Positions 34,876-42,990 of a stretch of DNA of 64,000 nucleotides are shown in pieces. The stretch is taken from positions 1 through 64,000 of the forward strand of contig NZ_AP026678.1 in assembly GCF_025998815.1 (NCBI RefSeq). Reading direction: 5' to 3'. The notes below the pieces were generated by a model. The model ran no database searches, had not been told where the DNA came from, and was given only the letters and a program-made list of their open reading frames with translations. Every line of letters begins with the position of its first letter. Positions within the stretch are counted from its first letter, which is position 1. The position numbers were made by a program, and so were the translations under genes. This DNA is from Ignavibacterium sp. GTDB lineage: Bacteria > Bacteroidota > Ignavibacteria > Ignavibacteriales > Ignavibacteriaceae.

Positions 34876-35997
34876 ATGAAAACTAATTTAGTACTCTTAG
34901 CTCTCTTTGTATCTTTTGTTGCATTCTCTTATTCCGGATTATTTGATCGCCCGACTGAATTGCTTGGCGGAACAGAACTTAATGGTGCCGGTTGCGTATG
35001 TCACACAGTGGTTCGTGATACTTCAGTTAAAGTCTGGGTTGAAGGTCCTGATACATTGATGGTTGGTCAAACAGGAATTTATCATATGTATCTTACCGGC
35101 GGACCAGCTCAGGCGGGTGGATACAATGTTGCCGGAAGATTTGGTACAATGGTGCTTACTGATTCATTTTCTTTCTGGGATTATCGTTCTCCAAATGAAC
35201 TAACACAAGCTTTCCCCTTAGTGTTTCCATCTGCTTCTGATACGATTTATTGGGAGTTTGGATACACCGCTTCTGATTCTTCTGCGATTGACACTCTTTA
35301 TTCGTGTGGACTAAGTATTGTTTATGATGGCATTCCAGATTCACTCGACCGATGGAATTTCGGACCAAAATTTCCTGTAACAATTATTCAGGGTTCAATA
35401 CCTGTTGAATTAGTTTCATTTAACGCAACTTTTAAAAATGATTTTATTGAATTGAATTGGATTACAGCAACTGAAACAAACAACAGAGGATTTGAAGTAC
35501 AGAGAAGTCAAAAGTCAAAAGTCAATAGTCAGGAGTGGAAAAAAATTGGATTCATCCCTGGAAATGGAACAAGCACTGAAACAAATTATTACTCATTTAG
35601 AGATAAAAACTTAGAACAGGGAGAATACATTTACAGACTTAAGCAAATTGATTTTGATGGAAGCTTTACTTTCTCAAAAGAAGTTGAAGTTTATATATCA
35701 TCACCTTCCGATTTTACACTATATCAGAATTATCCTAATCCTTTTAATCCAACAACCAGTATTCTTTACTCACTAAGCAGTAATCAAATTGTTCAATTAA
35801 AAGTTTATGATGTTCTTGGAAATGAATTAGCAACATTAGTGAATGAATATCAGAATGCAGGCAATTATAAAATTGAGTTCAATATAAATCAATTCGACAA
35901 AAATGGATTAAGACCTGAGTTGAAAAGCGGAATTTACTTTTATAGACTTCAAGTTGGAGATTTTAGTGATACAAAGAAGATGGTATTTTTAAAATGA
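34876..35997 (+). CDS. Secreted T9SS protein with Reeler-like domain and CxCH motif
   Basis: 373 aa. The signal peptide is followed by a short segment with C40-V-C42-H43, then a beta-sandwich region (VKVWVEGPDTLMVGQTGIYHMYLTGGP) like the Reeler or 'choice-of-anchor V' domains often linked to cytochrome-like CxxCH motifs. Next is a linker (PVELVSFNATFKNDFIELNW), a fibronectin-like segment and a sorting domain (YPNPFNPTTSILYSL to KKMVFLK). The heme motif would need one more residue between the cysteines, so heme attachment is doubtful. Its 3' end overlaps the convergent gene by 9 nt. Confidence 0.78.
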   Translation: MKTNLVLLALFVSFVAFSYSGLFDRPTELLGGTELNGAGCVCHTVVRDTSVKVWVEGPDTLMVGQTGIYHMYLTGGPAQAGGYNVAGRFGTMVLTDSFSFWDYRSPNELTQAFPLVFPSASDTIYWEFGYTASDSSAIDTLYSCGLSIVYDGIPDSLDRWNFGPKFPVTIIQGSIPVELVSFNATFKNDFIELNWITATETNNRGFEVQRSQKSKVNSQEWKKIGFIPGNGTSTETNYYSFRDKNLEQGEYIYRLKQIDFDGSFTFSKEVEVYISSPSDFTLYQNYPNPFNPTTSILYSLSSNQIVQLKVYDVLGNELATLVNEYQNAGNYKIEFNINQFDKNGLRPELKSGIYFYRLQVGDFSDTKKMVFLK

Positions 35998-36741
35998 TGT
36001 CTGAAAGTTAATCTTATAAATTTCCTGATTCAGAAAATCTCTGTCCAATCCTAATGAAACATTCCAGCTAACTTCTTTTTCAAGTTCACTGTTATAACTT
36101 GAAACTGATCTTACAGCGTTTATCGCACTAATTAACCTATTCACCAGCATAGCTCCTACCACAAATCTTACATCATTAAATGTTTGTTCGCTTGATGTCC
36201 ACATACTTCTGTAGGTTTTTCTTTGCTCTGTAGAATTCCACTTCCAGAAAAATTTCTGCTCATTTAACATCTCGTCATATCTGCGTTCAAGTGCTTTTTC
36301 ATTATTATATGTTTCTATGCTTGTGTATAAGCCAATAGTTGCATAATAGTCTTCATCTTTTCCATCAGGATTTACACCAGCATAAGTTTGTGCATAAGTT
36401 TTGTATCTGTTCTCCTGCCAATTTCCATACACATTCATTCCAATAAAAGTTGCCCATAAAGCTCCTTCGGCGATAGTGAAATATTTTCCACTGCTGTAAT
36501 TATCAGCGTAGAGTTCACCCATTCCCGGTAGCAGTAATGAATATATTATTGCCAAACCAGCATTTTTCTTGGTCTTTGTTTCGGAGGGGAGAATTTCTTT
36601 TACAATGAGATTTGCTTCAGATGTTTCTTCAATATTTAATTTGGTTCTTAATTCTAAAAGTGATGATGTTTGTAATTCCTGACTAAAGGAAATTTTTGAG
36701 ACGATTATGAAAGCGAAAAGAAGAAGATTTATTTTTTTCAT
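35989..36741 (-). CDS. DUF5683-like small membrane protein
   Basis: About 250 aa. A signal sequence (MKKINLLLFAFIIVSKISFSQ) is followed by a hydrophobic core with the DUF5683-like motif IIYSLLLPGMGELYADNYSSGK and one or two more hydrophobic segments (YFTIAEGALWATFIG; VRFVVGAMLVNRLISAINA). Function unknown. ATG at 36739-36741 is preferred because a signal peptide starts there; the longer frame overlaps mtaB. Probably co-transcribed with mtaB (22-nt gap). Confidence 0.7.
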   Translation of the reverse strand: MKKINLLLFAFIIVSKISFSQELQTSSLLELRTKLNIEETSEANLIVKEILPSETKTKKNAGLAIIYSLLLPGMGELYADNYSSGKYFTIAEGALWATFIGMNVYGNWQENRYKTYAQTYAGVNPDGKDEDYYATIGLYTSIETYNNEKALERRYDEMLNEQKFFWKWNSTEQRKTYRSMWTSSEQTFNDVRFVVGAMLVNRLISAINAVRSVSSYNSELEKEVSWNVSLGLDRDFLNQEIYKINFQTSF

Positions 36742-36763
36742 ATTTTTTATTTTAATTATAATG

Positions 36764-38092
36764 TTAAAGACAGCGTAATTCAAAGCTATTTTTCATCTCT
36801 TTAAGTTCTGATATCGCCAAACCATCGCTCACTTCTTTAACTTTTACTTTTGCAAAGTTGTTCACGAGATTTTCGTCAAAAGGAATAGCGACTCTGACAT
36901 AATTGGATGAGAATCCTTTGATAAATCCATTATCATTTTCAGCTTCGAAAAGAACTTCAAGTTCAGAACCTATCAGCGAGTTATAGAAAGCATTTTTCTT
37001 TTTATCGCTTAAAATCCTGAGCATATTGTTTCTTTTCTTTCTCTCATTCACTTCGACTTTCCCGGGAAGCGAAATAGCTTTTGTATTTGGTCTTTCAGAG
37101 TAAGTGAAGACATGTAAATAAGAAAAGGGAAGCTCAGTTAAAAATTTATAAGTTTCTTGAAAATGTTTTTCAGTCTCTCCCGGAAATCCAACAATAACAT
37201 CTATTCCGATTCCACATTCAGGTATTTTATCAACTACTTTTTCAATTACATTTCGGTAATCATCAACTGTGTAACGACGCTGCATAAGTTTAAGTATATC
37301 TGCACTTCCGCTTTGAAGTGGAATATGAAAGTGCTTGCACATTTTTTCTGATGAAGCTGTTAAATCAATAATTTCATCACTCAATAAATTTGGTTCGATT
37401 GAAGAAATTCTGATTCTGAAATCACCTTCAACATCAATTATCTTTAAAAGTAAGCGATATAAATCGGTAGAATAATTTTTTCCATAGTCGCCAACATTAA
37501 CTCCGGTAAGAATTATTTCTTTATATCCTTCATCCACAAGTGCTTTGAATTCACTAATAACTTCATCAGGATTCATACTTCTGCTTTTACCACGGGCAAG
37601 AGGAATGGTGCAGAATGAACATTTATAATCACAACCATCCTGAATTTTGAAGAATGCTCTGGTTCTGCTATCTGCTTCAGTTGAATTGGCTTTCCCAAAT
37701 TGATTGAGTTCATCAAGAGGTGAAACATAAATGCAGGAAAGTTCTTTTTTTGTAAAATCATTTAGCAGAGAAAAGATTCTGAATTTTTCATTGCTACCAA
37801 GCACCGCATCAACACCTTCAATCTTTGCAATTTCTTCCGGACGAAGCTGAGCATAACAGCCGGTTACAATTACAAAGGCATCAGGATTATTTCTCAATGC
37901 TCTTCTGACAAGTTGACGACATTCTTTTTCTGCATTCTCAGTTACTGTGCAGGTATTGAACACATAAATATCTGCTTTGGAATCAAAATCAACAATAGAA
38001 TATCCATTCTTCAGAAACTCTTTCCCAATTGTGGAAGTTTCTGAGAAATTCAATTTGCAACCAAGCGTATGTAGCGAAACAGTTTTTTTCAT
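36764..38092 (-). CDS. mtaB: tRNA t6A37 methylthiotransferase MtaB
   Basis: 442 aa. The N-terminal UPF0004 domain (HTLGCKLNFSE, FNTCTVTENAEKECR, VTGCYAQ) carries the three cysteines of the auxiliary iron-sulfur cluster. The radical SAM motif is CDYKCSFC (IQDGCDYKCSFCTIPLARG), followed by a TRAM-like end. It converts t6A to ms2t6A at position 37 of tRNAs reading ANN codons. It has its own transcription start after the rpsA terminator. Confidence 0.93.
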   Translation of the reverse strand: MKKTVSLHTLGCKLNFSETSTIGKEFLKNGYSIVDFDSKADIYVFNTCTVTENAEKECRQLVRRALRNNPDAFVIVTGCYAQLRPEEIAKIEGVDAVLGSNEKFRIFSLLNDFTKKELSCIYVSPLDELNQFGKANSTEADSRTRAFFKIQDGCDYKCSFCTIPLARGKSRSMNPDEVISEFKALVDEGYKEIILTGVNVGDYGKNYSTDLYRLLLKIIDVEGDFRIRISSIEPNLLSDEIIDLTASSEKMCKHFHIPLQSGSADILKLMQRRYTVDDYRNVIEKVVDKIPECGIGIDVIVGFPGETEKHFQETYKFLTELPFSYLHVFTYSERPNTKAISLPGKVEVNERKKRNNMLRILSDKKKNAFYNSLIGSELEVLFEAENDNGFIKGFSSNYVRVAIPFDENLVNNFAKVKVKEVSDGLAISELKEMKNSFELRCL

Positions 38093-38100
38093 ATTTGAAT

Positions 38101-38130
38101 TATAAAGAAAGAGCGGGAAAAATCCCGCTC
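38101..38130 (-). terminator. Rho-independent terminator of rpsA
   Basis: GAGCGGGA (38111-38118) and TCCCGCTC (38123-38130) form a perfect 8-bp GC-rich stem with an A4 loop. On the minus strand TTTCTTTATA follows (38101-38110). It lies 25 nt past the rpsA stop and upstream of mtaB. Confidence 0.87.
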
Positions 38131-38155
38131 ATTTTTCCTTACCTTTTGATAAGGG

Positions 38156-39982
38156 TTATTTTGATTCTTCTTTCTTTTCTTCTTTTGGAGCTTCAGGTGA
38201 AGCTTCTTCAAAGATTGGAAAATCAGATGTATCAATAGTTCCTGTTTCAGCGCTCTTGATATTCTGCACAGTTACTTTTTCTAATTTAAATGTGACAATG
38301 TATTTCTGAATTTCTTCATCTGATTTTTCTTTTAATGCTGCAATTGCGCTAAGAACAATTTTCTTACTTTCCTTATCGAACTCAATTACTTTTAGTGGTA
38401 ACTCAGCATCAACAGGGAAGTGAGTTGCAAGATTTTTAATCTTTGCAGTAGATAACTGTGTTGCCGGAACAAAGCCATCAACTTTTTCAGGAAGTTCAGC
38501 AATTAATCCTTTTTCGATAATGCGAACAACCTTACCAGTGGTTTCAGTTCCAACAGAATAAATCTGCTCGAATTTTGGCCAAGGGTTTTCAGTTATCTGT
38601 TTATGTCCGAGTGAAATTTTTCTTTGATCAACATCTACACTTAGAACAATTACTTCAATCTTTTCATTTTTCTTTACAACTTCACCGGGATGACGAATTT
38701 TCTTTGTCCAGGATAAATCTGAAATATGAATTAGTCCATCAACTCCTGGCTCTAATTCAACGAATACACCAAAGTTGGTGAGATTTCTTGCAATTCCCAT
38801 ATGTCTCGAACCAACCGGATATTTTTCCATAAGCTTCTGCCATGGATCTGGTTCAAGTTGTTTGATTCCGAGAGAAATTTTCTTTTCTTCTTTATCAAGA
38901 CTTAAGATGATTGCTTCAACAATCTGACCCATTGCAACAACCTGACTTGGATGTTTAATGTGTTGAGTCCAGCTCATTTCAGAATTGTGAATCAAACCTT
39001 CAATACCTTTTTCAATTTCAATGAATGCACCGTAGTCTGTAAGAGAAACTACACGACCGGAAACTTTATCACCAACTTTGTATTTCTGCTCGATGTTTTC
39101 CCATGGATGTGGAAGAAGTTTTTTGAGAGATAGAGAAATTCTCTTCTTCTCTTCATCAAAATCAGTAACTACAACTTTAATTGTTTCATCAAGTTTGACT
39201 ACTTCATTTGGATGATTGATTCTTCCCCAGCTTAAATCAGTGATATGAATTAAACCATCAACACCACCGAGGTCGACGAACACACCGAAGTCAGTAATTG
39301 CTTTAACAGTTCCTTCAAGTATCTGACCTTTCTCAAGACTTTGCAGAATTGCCGCTCTCTGGTCTTTCATTTCTTCTTCGATCAGAACTTTATGTGATAC
39401 TACAACATTCTCAGTTGGTTCATTAACTTTAACAACTCTGAAGTCCATAGTCTGACCAACAAAGGCATCAAAGTCACGAATTGGTTTAACATCAATTTGT
39501 GAACCCGGTAAGAATGCTTCCATTCCCATCAGGTCAACAACCATTCCGCCTTTAATTCTCTTAATGATTTTGCCTTGAAGAACTTCACCGGTTTTAGCAG
39601 CATTAATAACTCTTTCCCAGATTCTCAGGAAGTCTGCTCTTTGTTTGCTAAGTACAAGATTTCCATCCTGGTCTTCAACACTTTCGAGAACAACTTCTAC
39701 TTCCTGACCAACTTTTATTTCAGCATCGGCAGGAAATTCAGATTTGGGAATTGTTCCTTCAGACTTGAATCCAATATCAACAATAACATTATCGCCCTGG
39801 ATTCGAACGATTTTACCGCGAACCAACTCGCCTTCTTTAACATCTCTGAATGATTCGGAATAAAGTTTAGCGAGTGTTTCGAACTCTTCATTTGAATACT
39901 GATCGTGGTTGAATTTGACTTTCGCCTTTTCAATCTCATCGGGTGTCAGCGTATTGAGAGTCGTTTCTTTTGTTTGGGACAT
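38156..39982 (-). CDS. rpsA: 30S ribosomal protein S1
   Basis: 608 aa, longer than E. coli S1 (557 aa). Six S1/OB-fold repeats are visible, beginning at about residues 54 (GELVRGKIVRIQGDNVIVDIG), 138, 222 (GQILEGTVKAITDFGVFVDLG), 308, 395 and 481; the last is the most divergent. The C-terminal tail is acidic and basic (PKEEKKEESK). S1 brings mRNA to the 30S subunit and often represses its own translation. GGAGG lies 6 nt before the ATG, an unusually good site for an S1 gene. The leader has unusual structure (see 40004-40070). Confidence 0.96.
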   Translation of the reverse strand: MSQTKETTLNTLTPDEIEKAKVKFNHDQYSNEEFETLAKLYSESFRDVKEGELVRGKIVRIQGDNVIVDIGFKSEGTIPKSEFPADAEIKVGQEVEVVLESVEDQDGNLVLSKQRADFLRIWERVINAAKTGEVLQGKIIKRIKGGMVVDLMGMEAFLPGSQIDVKPIRDFDAFVGQTMDFRVVKVNEPTENVVVSHKVLIEEEMKDQRAAILQSLEKGQILEGTVKAITDFGVFVDLGGVDGLIHITDLSWGRINHPNEVVKLDETIKVVVTDFDEEKKRISLSLKKLLPHPWENIEQKYKVGDKVSGRVVSLTDYGAFIEIEKGIEGLIHNSEMSWTQHIKHPSQVVAMGQIVEAIILSLDKEEKKISLGIKQLEPDPWQKLMEKYPVGSRHMGIARNLTNFGVFVELEPGVDGLIHISDLSWTKKIRHPGEVVKKNEKIEVIVLSVDVDQRKISLGHKQITENPWPKFEQIYSVGTETTGKVVRIIEKGLIAELPEKVDGFVPATQLSTAKIKNLATHFPVDAELPLKVIEFDKESKKIVLSAIAALKEKSDEEIQKYIVTFKLEKVTVQNIKSAETGTIDTSDFPIFEEASPEAPKEEKKEESK

Positions 39983-40003
39983 TAATCCTCCTTAAAGTTT
40001 TTT

Positions 40004-40070
40004 CTGTTTTTTATAATCCAAGCCGGAAGACTATAAAAAACAGTAATTAGTTTAACATAATTACCGGCTT
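40004..40070 (-). promoter_or_regulatory. Candidate structured leader of rpsA (alternative hairpins)
   Basis: Three perfect inverted pairs overlap in the 87-nt cmk-rpsA gap. In transcript order: AAGCCGG (40070-40064) with CCGGCTT (40026-40020); GTAATTA (40064-40058) with TAATTAC (40049-40043); and CTGTTTTTTATA (40043-40032) with TATAAAAAACAG (40015-40004). The second hairpin is followed by a U-rich run like a terminator, the third buries that run, and the first pairs with the loop of the third, giving a pseudoknot-like option. It may be an S1 autoregulatory leader or merely a cmk terminator. Confidence 0.55.
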
Positions 40071-40768
40071 TAGTTTATTGTTAATTTAATTCCTTTTTTA
40101 TCTGCAACTTTTTTTGATTCTTCTAAAATCAAATCTACCTGTTGTTCAATTGATAAGTTTGATGTATCTATTTCAACTGCATCAGGACTTTTTGTAAGCG
40201 GACTTACATCTCTACTTGAATCAATTCTGTCTCGTTCAAGAATATTCTGTTTAACTTTCTCAATATCAACTTGCTGTCCTTTTTGAGCAAACTCTAAAGC
40301 TCTTCTTCTTGCTCTTTCATCAATACTGGCAGTAAGAAAAATTTTTACATCTGCATTTGGAAAAACAACAGTGGTTATATCTCGTCCTTCCATAACAACA
40401 CCACCATTTTTTCCCATCTCTTTTTGTTTCTGAACGAGAATTTTTCTAACACCTTCAATCTTGCTAACAGGACTTACATTTTGATTAACTTCCAAAGAAC
40501 GAATTTCTTCAGTTACATCTTTTCCATTTACATTAACTTTTGTTTGTCCGTCTTCGAACTTTAATTCTATGTTTAGTTTGGAAGCAAGCTCAATAATTTT
40601 TTCTTCATCATTTAAAATATTATTCTTGATGGCATAAAGAGTTACTGCACGATACATCGCACCAGTGTCAATGTATAAGTAGCCCAACTTTTTCGCCAGC
40701 AATTTTGCAGTTGTGCTTTTTCCGGAACCTGCAGGACCATCAATAGCAATAATGAGTTTTTCAGACAT
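40070..40768 (-). CDS. cmk: Cytidylate kinase
   Basis: About 232 aa. P-loop IAIDGPAGSGKSTTAKLLAKKLG, CMP-binding region (YIDTGAMYRAVTLYA), VVMEGRDITTVVFPNADVKIFL, and the lid region (RDRIDSSRDVSPLTKSPDAVEID) are all typical of the long bacterial CMP kinase. It phosphorylates CMP and dCMP. ATG at 40766-40768 is preferred to the upstream TTG. The stop codon abuts the rpsA leader structure; cmk-rpsA linkage is common in bacteria. Confidence 0.95.
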   Translation of the reverse strand: MSEKLIIAIDGPAGSGKSTTAKLLAKKLGYLYIDTGAMYRAVTLYAIKNNILNDEEKIIELASKLNIELKFEDGQTKVNVNGKDVTEEIRSLEVNQNVSPVSKIEGVRKILVQKQKEMGKNGGVVMEGRDITTVVFPNADVKIFLTASIDERARRRALEFAQKGQQVDIEKVKQNILERDRIDSSRDVSPLTKSPDAVEIDTSNLSIEQQVDLILEESKKVADKKGIKLTIN

Positions 40769-40834
40769 AGATACCAAAAATATCTATTATCTTTCAATAT
40801 TAAAAGTATTTAGCGTGAGAAATTTTGTGAGCAA

Positions 40835-42496
40835 TTAAGAGATTTCCCGGCCTCCAAGCTCTTCAATAATTATTCTTTCGAATGGGTCTGAAATTGAGGA
40901 TTTACTGATATTTTGAGTAGTGTGCTTAATTTCTTCGTTTTTTTCAGGATTTTTCTCGACAAATTGTAGTTTTTTACCAAAAAAGTTCATTGATTTTTTC
41001 TCGAGATATTCCTGATTTAAACTCAGAGTTTCCATAAAACCTGGTTCCAGATTTTCGAGATAAAGCTTATTCCCATCAATATCTGCCGGTTGAATTTTGC
41101 TGAAAATCGGTGCAAGCAGAAATGCTTTTTCTTTCGAAATATCGTCCACAAATAAATTCCACCGGGAAACAATTTCTTCGAAGTTATTGATGTTAGCTTT
41201 TACAGTTGAAGAAGAAGCAACTGATGCACTGATTTGAGAAGATTGAATTTCTTCAGATGATTTTTTTTCTTTTTTTATTGGGATTGTATTTTTTATTAAG
41301 GGCGTTGGCTCTGCTACTTTATCGATGGGCTTTTTTTTTATTGGCTCATCACTAAAGTCAGAAGCTTTTCCTTCCTCTAATGCTGAAATAATTTCTGAAA
41401 TTGTTGCAGACTTTTCAAGTCCTATTAAGTGAGATAAAATTATTTCAAGCTTAAGTTTACGATTGTTGGAAAACCTCAACTCTTGTTGTGACTTTGCAAG
41501 GAAGTTAAGTATTCTTAACAAATCACCTTTCGAAAATTCTTTTGATGTCTGGAAATATTTTGGTTTATAGATTTCTGCACATTCAATCTGATCGGTTTTA
41601 TTTGTTAATACAACTGTAAGAATATTTCTGAAATGTTCAATCAGGCCATCAAGAAAATCCGTAAAGTCCCAGCCATTTTGATAAATTGTATTTATTGTAT
41701 CGAAAACTGTTTGGAAGCTTTTAGAAATAATTGCATCTGAAATATTAAAGTAAGTTTCTTCGTCTATTAAATTCAGGATTTTGGATACAGTTTCTGAATC
41801 AACATTTTCGCCGCAGAAAGCTATAACCTGATCGAAATAACTTTGTGCATCGCGCATTCCACCATCAGCCTTTTTTGCAATGATTGTAAGAGCTTTATCA
41901 TCAATTTTTATTTTCTCTTCATCAGCAATCTTTTTCAACTGTTGTTTAATGGTTTCAATCTGAAGTCTTCGGAAATCAAATCTCTGACATCGTGAAATAA
42001 TAGTTGGTGGAACTTTGTGAATATCAGTTGTAGCAAAAACAAAAATTGTATGAGCCGGTGGTTCTTCCAAAGTCTTGAGAAATGCATTGAACGATTCAGT
42101 TGTTAACATATGCACTTCATCAATAATATAAACTTTGTATTTGCCAAGCGCTGGAGCATACTTAACTGATTCTCTAAGAGTTCTAACTTCATCAATTCCA
42201 CGATTTGTTGCAGCATCTATCTCGATTATATCCATCGATTGCATTTCGTTAATTGCTTTGCACATTTCGCATTTGTTACAGGGCTCAAAGTCAACAGGAT
42301 TTAAACAGTTTAGTGCCTTTGCAAGTATTCGGGCTGTTGTTGTTTTACCGACTCCGCGAGGACCTGTAAAAATATAAGCGTGTGCAATTCTGTTTTTTCT
42401 TAGAGAATTTTTTAATGTTTCAGTTATGTGCTCCTGTCCGACTACTTCTTCAAATTTCTGCGGACGCCATTTTCGTGCTGTTACTTGATATGTCAT
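40835..42496 (-). CDS. dnaX: DNA polymerase III subunits gamma/tau
   Basis: 553 aa. The N-terminal clamp-loader ATPase has Walker A (GPRGVGKTTTARILAKAL), the zinc module (CNKCEMC with an upstream Cys), the Walker B-like DEVHML and the sensor SRC (ISRCQRFDF), then the clamp-loader collar domain to about residue 370. A low-complexity K/E/S linker (about 385-450) leads to a short tau-specific C-terminus. The linker gene sequence has an A9 run (41331-41339) where frame slippage would yield a gamma-like product (see that entry). It starts 2 nt after the GAF-domain gene. Confidence 0.95.
   Translation of the reverse strand: MTYQVTARKWRPQKFEEVVGQEHITETLKNSLRKNRIAHAYIFTGPRGVGKTTTARILAKALNCLNPVDFEPCNKCEMCKAINEMQSMDIIEIDAATNRGIDEVRTLRESVKYAPALGKYKVYIIDEVHMLTTESFNAFLKTLEEPPAHTIFVFATTDIHKVPPTIISRCQRFDFRRLQIETIKQQLKKIADEEKIKIDDKALTIIAKKADGGMRDAQSYFDQVIAFCGENVDSETVSKILNLIDEETYFNISDAIISKSFQTVFDTINTIYQNGWDFTDFLDGLIEHFRNILTVVLTNKTDQIECAEIYKPKYFQTSKEFSKGDLLRILNFLAKSQQELRFSNNRKLKLEIILSHLIGLEKSATISEIISALEEGKASDFSDEPIKKKPIDKVAEPTPLIKNTIPIKKEKKSSEEIQSSQISASVASSSTVKANINNFEEIVSRWNLFVDDISKEKAFLLAPIFSKIQPADIDGNKLYLENLEPGFMETLSLNQEYLEKKSMNFFGKKLQFVEKNPEKNEEIKHTTQNISKSSISDPFERIIIEELGGREIS
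41331..41339 (-). promoter_or_regulatory. Candidate dnaX slippage site (A9)
   Basis: On the coding strand nine consecutive A span codons 386-389 (ATA AAA AAA AAG). A -1 shift reads GCC CAT CGA TAA and stops; a +1 shift reads AGC CCA TCG ATA AAG TAG and stops. Either gives a ~392-394 aa product that keeps the ATPase and collar domains. The same gene has A8 and A7 tracts nearby (41261-41268, 41270-41276). Confidence 0.6.
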
Positions 42497-42498
42497 AA

Positions 42499-42990
42499 TT
42501 AGTTAATTATTTCTTCTGTCAGAAATTTAACTATTTCTTCCAAATATTTTTTGTCTGTTTCATCGAAAGAGTTAAATGAATCAGAGTCCACATCCAGAAC
42601 TCCAATTAATTTATTGTTCTTAAACATCGGAACAACAATTTCAGATTTGGAATCAGGATCGCAGAAGATATGACCGGGAAACTTATTCACATCGGGTACA
42701 ATAACTGTTTCGCCTTTTTCCGCAGCGGTTCCGCAAACACCACTTCCAAGTTTAATTTTAGTGCAAGCAACCTTTCCCTGAAATGGACCCAGGTATAAAA
42801 TCTCTCCATCAAACAAATAAAATCCGACCCAACTAATTTTATCAAAAGTTTGCTTTAATGCTGCAGTAAGATTTGAAAGATTTGTTATTAATCTTTCTTC
42901 TTTTGATAACAGACTTTTAAGTTGTTTGATCAATAATTCATACTGCTCTGAAAGTTGAGCATCTTTTTTTACTTCTAAAACTTCAGCCAT
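42499..42990 (-). CDS. msrC: Free methionine-(R)-sulfoxide reductase (GAF domain)
   Basis: 163 aa, a single GAF domain. Cysteines C76, C86 and C110 have the same spacing as the catalytic Cys84/94/118 of E. coli fRMsr, in the family contexts LGPFQGKVACTKI, GSGVCGTAAEKGE and FPGHIFCDPDSKSEIVVP. It reduces free methionine-R-sulfoxide, usually with thioredoxin. It sits between lon and dnaX, overlapping lon by 1 nt (TAATG). Confidence 0.92.
   Translation of the reverse strand: MAEVLEVKKDAQLSEQYELLIKQLKSLLSKEERLITNLSNLTAALKQTFDKISWVGFYLFDGEILYLGPFQGKVACTKIKLGSGVCGTAAEKGETVIVPDVNKFPGHIFCDPDSKSEIVVPMFKNNKLIGVLDVDSDSFNSFDETDKKYLEEIVKFLTEEIIN

Noticed and set aside
34993-35004. Classical c-type heme motif
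   Set aside because: The motif is CxCH, not CxxCH; heme binding is not supported, so it is listed only as a curiosity.
41261-41276. A8 and A7 tracts in dnaX as the main slippage site
   Set aside because: They lie downstream of the A9 run, are interrupted by a G, and encode a Lys/Glu linker; A9 with close stops in both frames is the better candidate.
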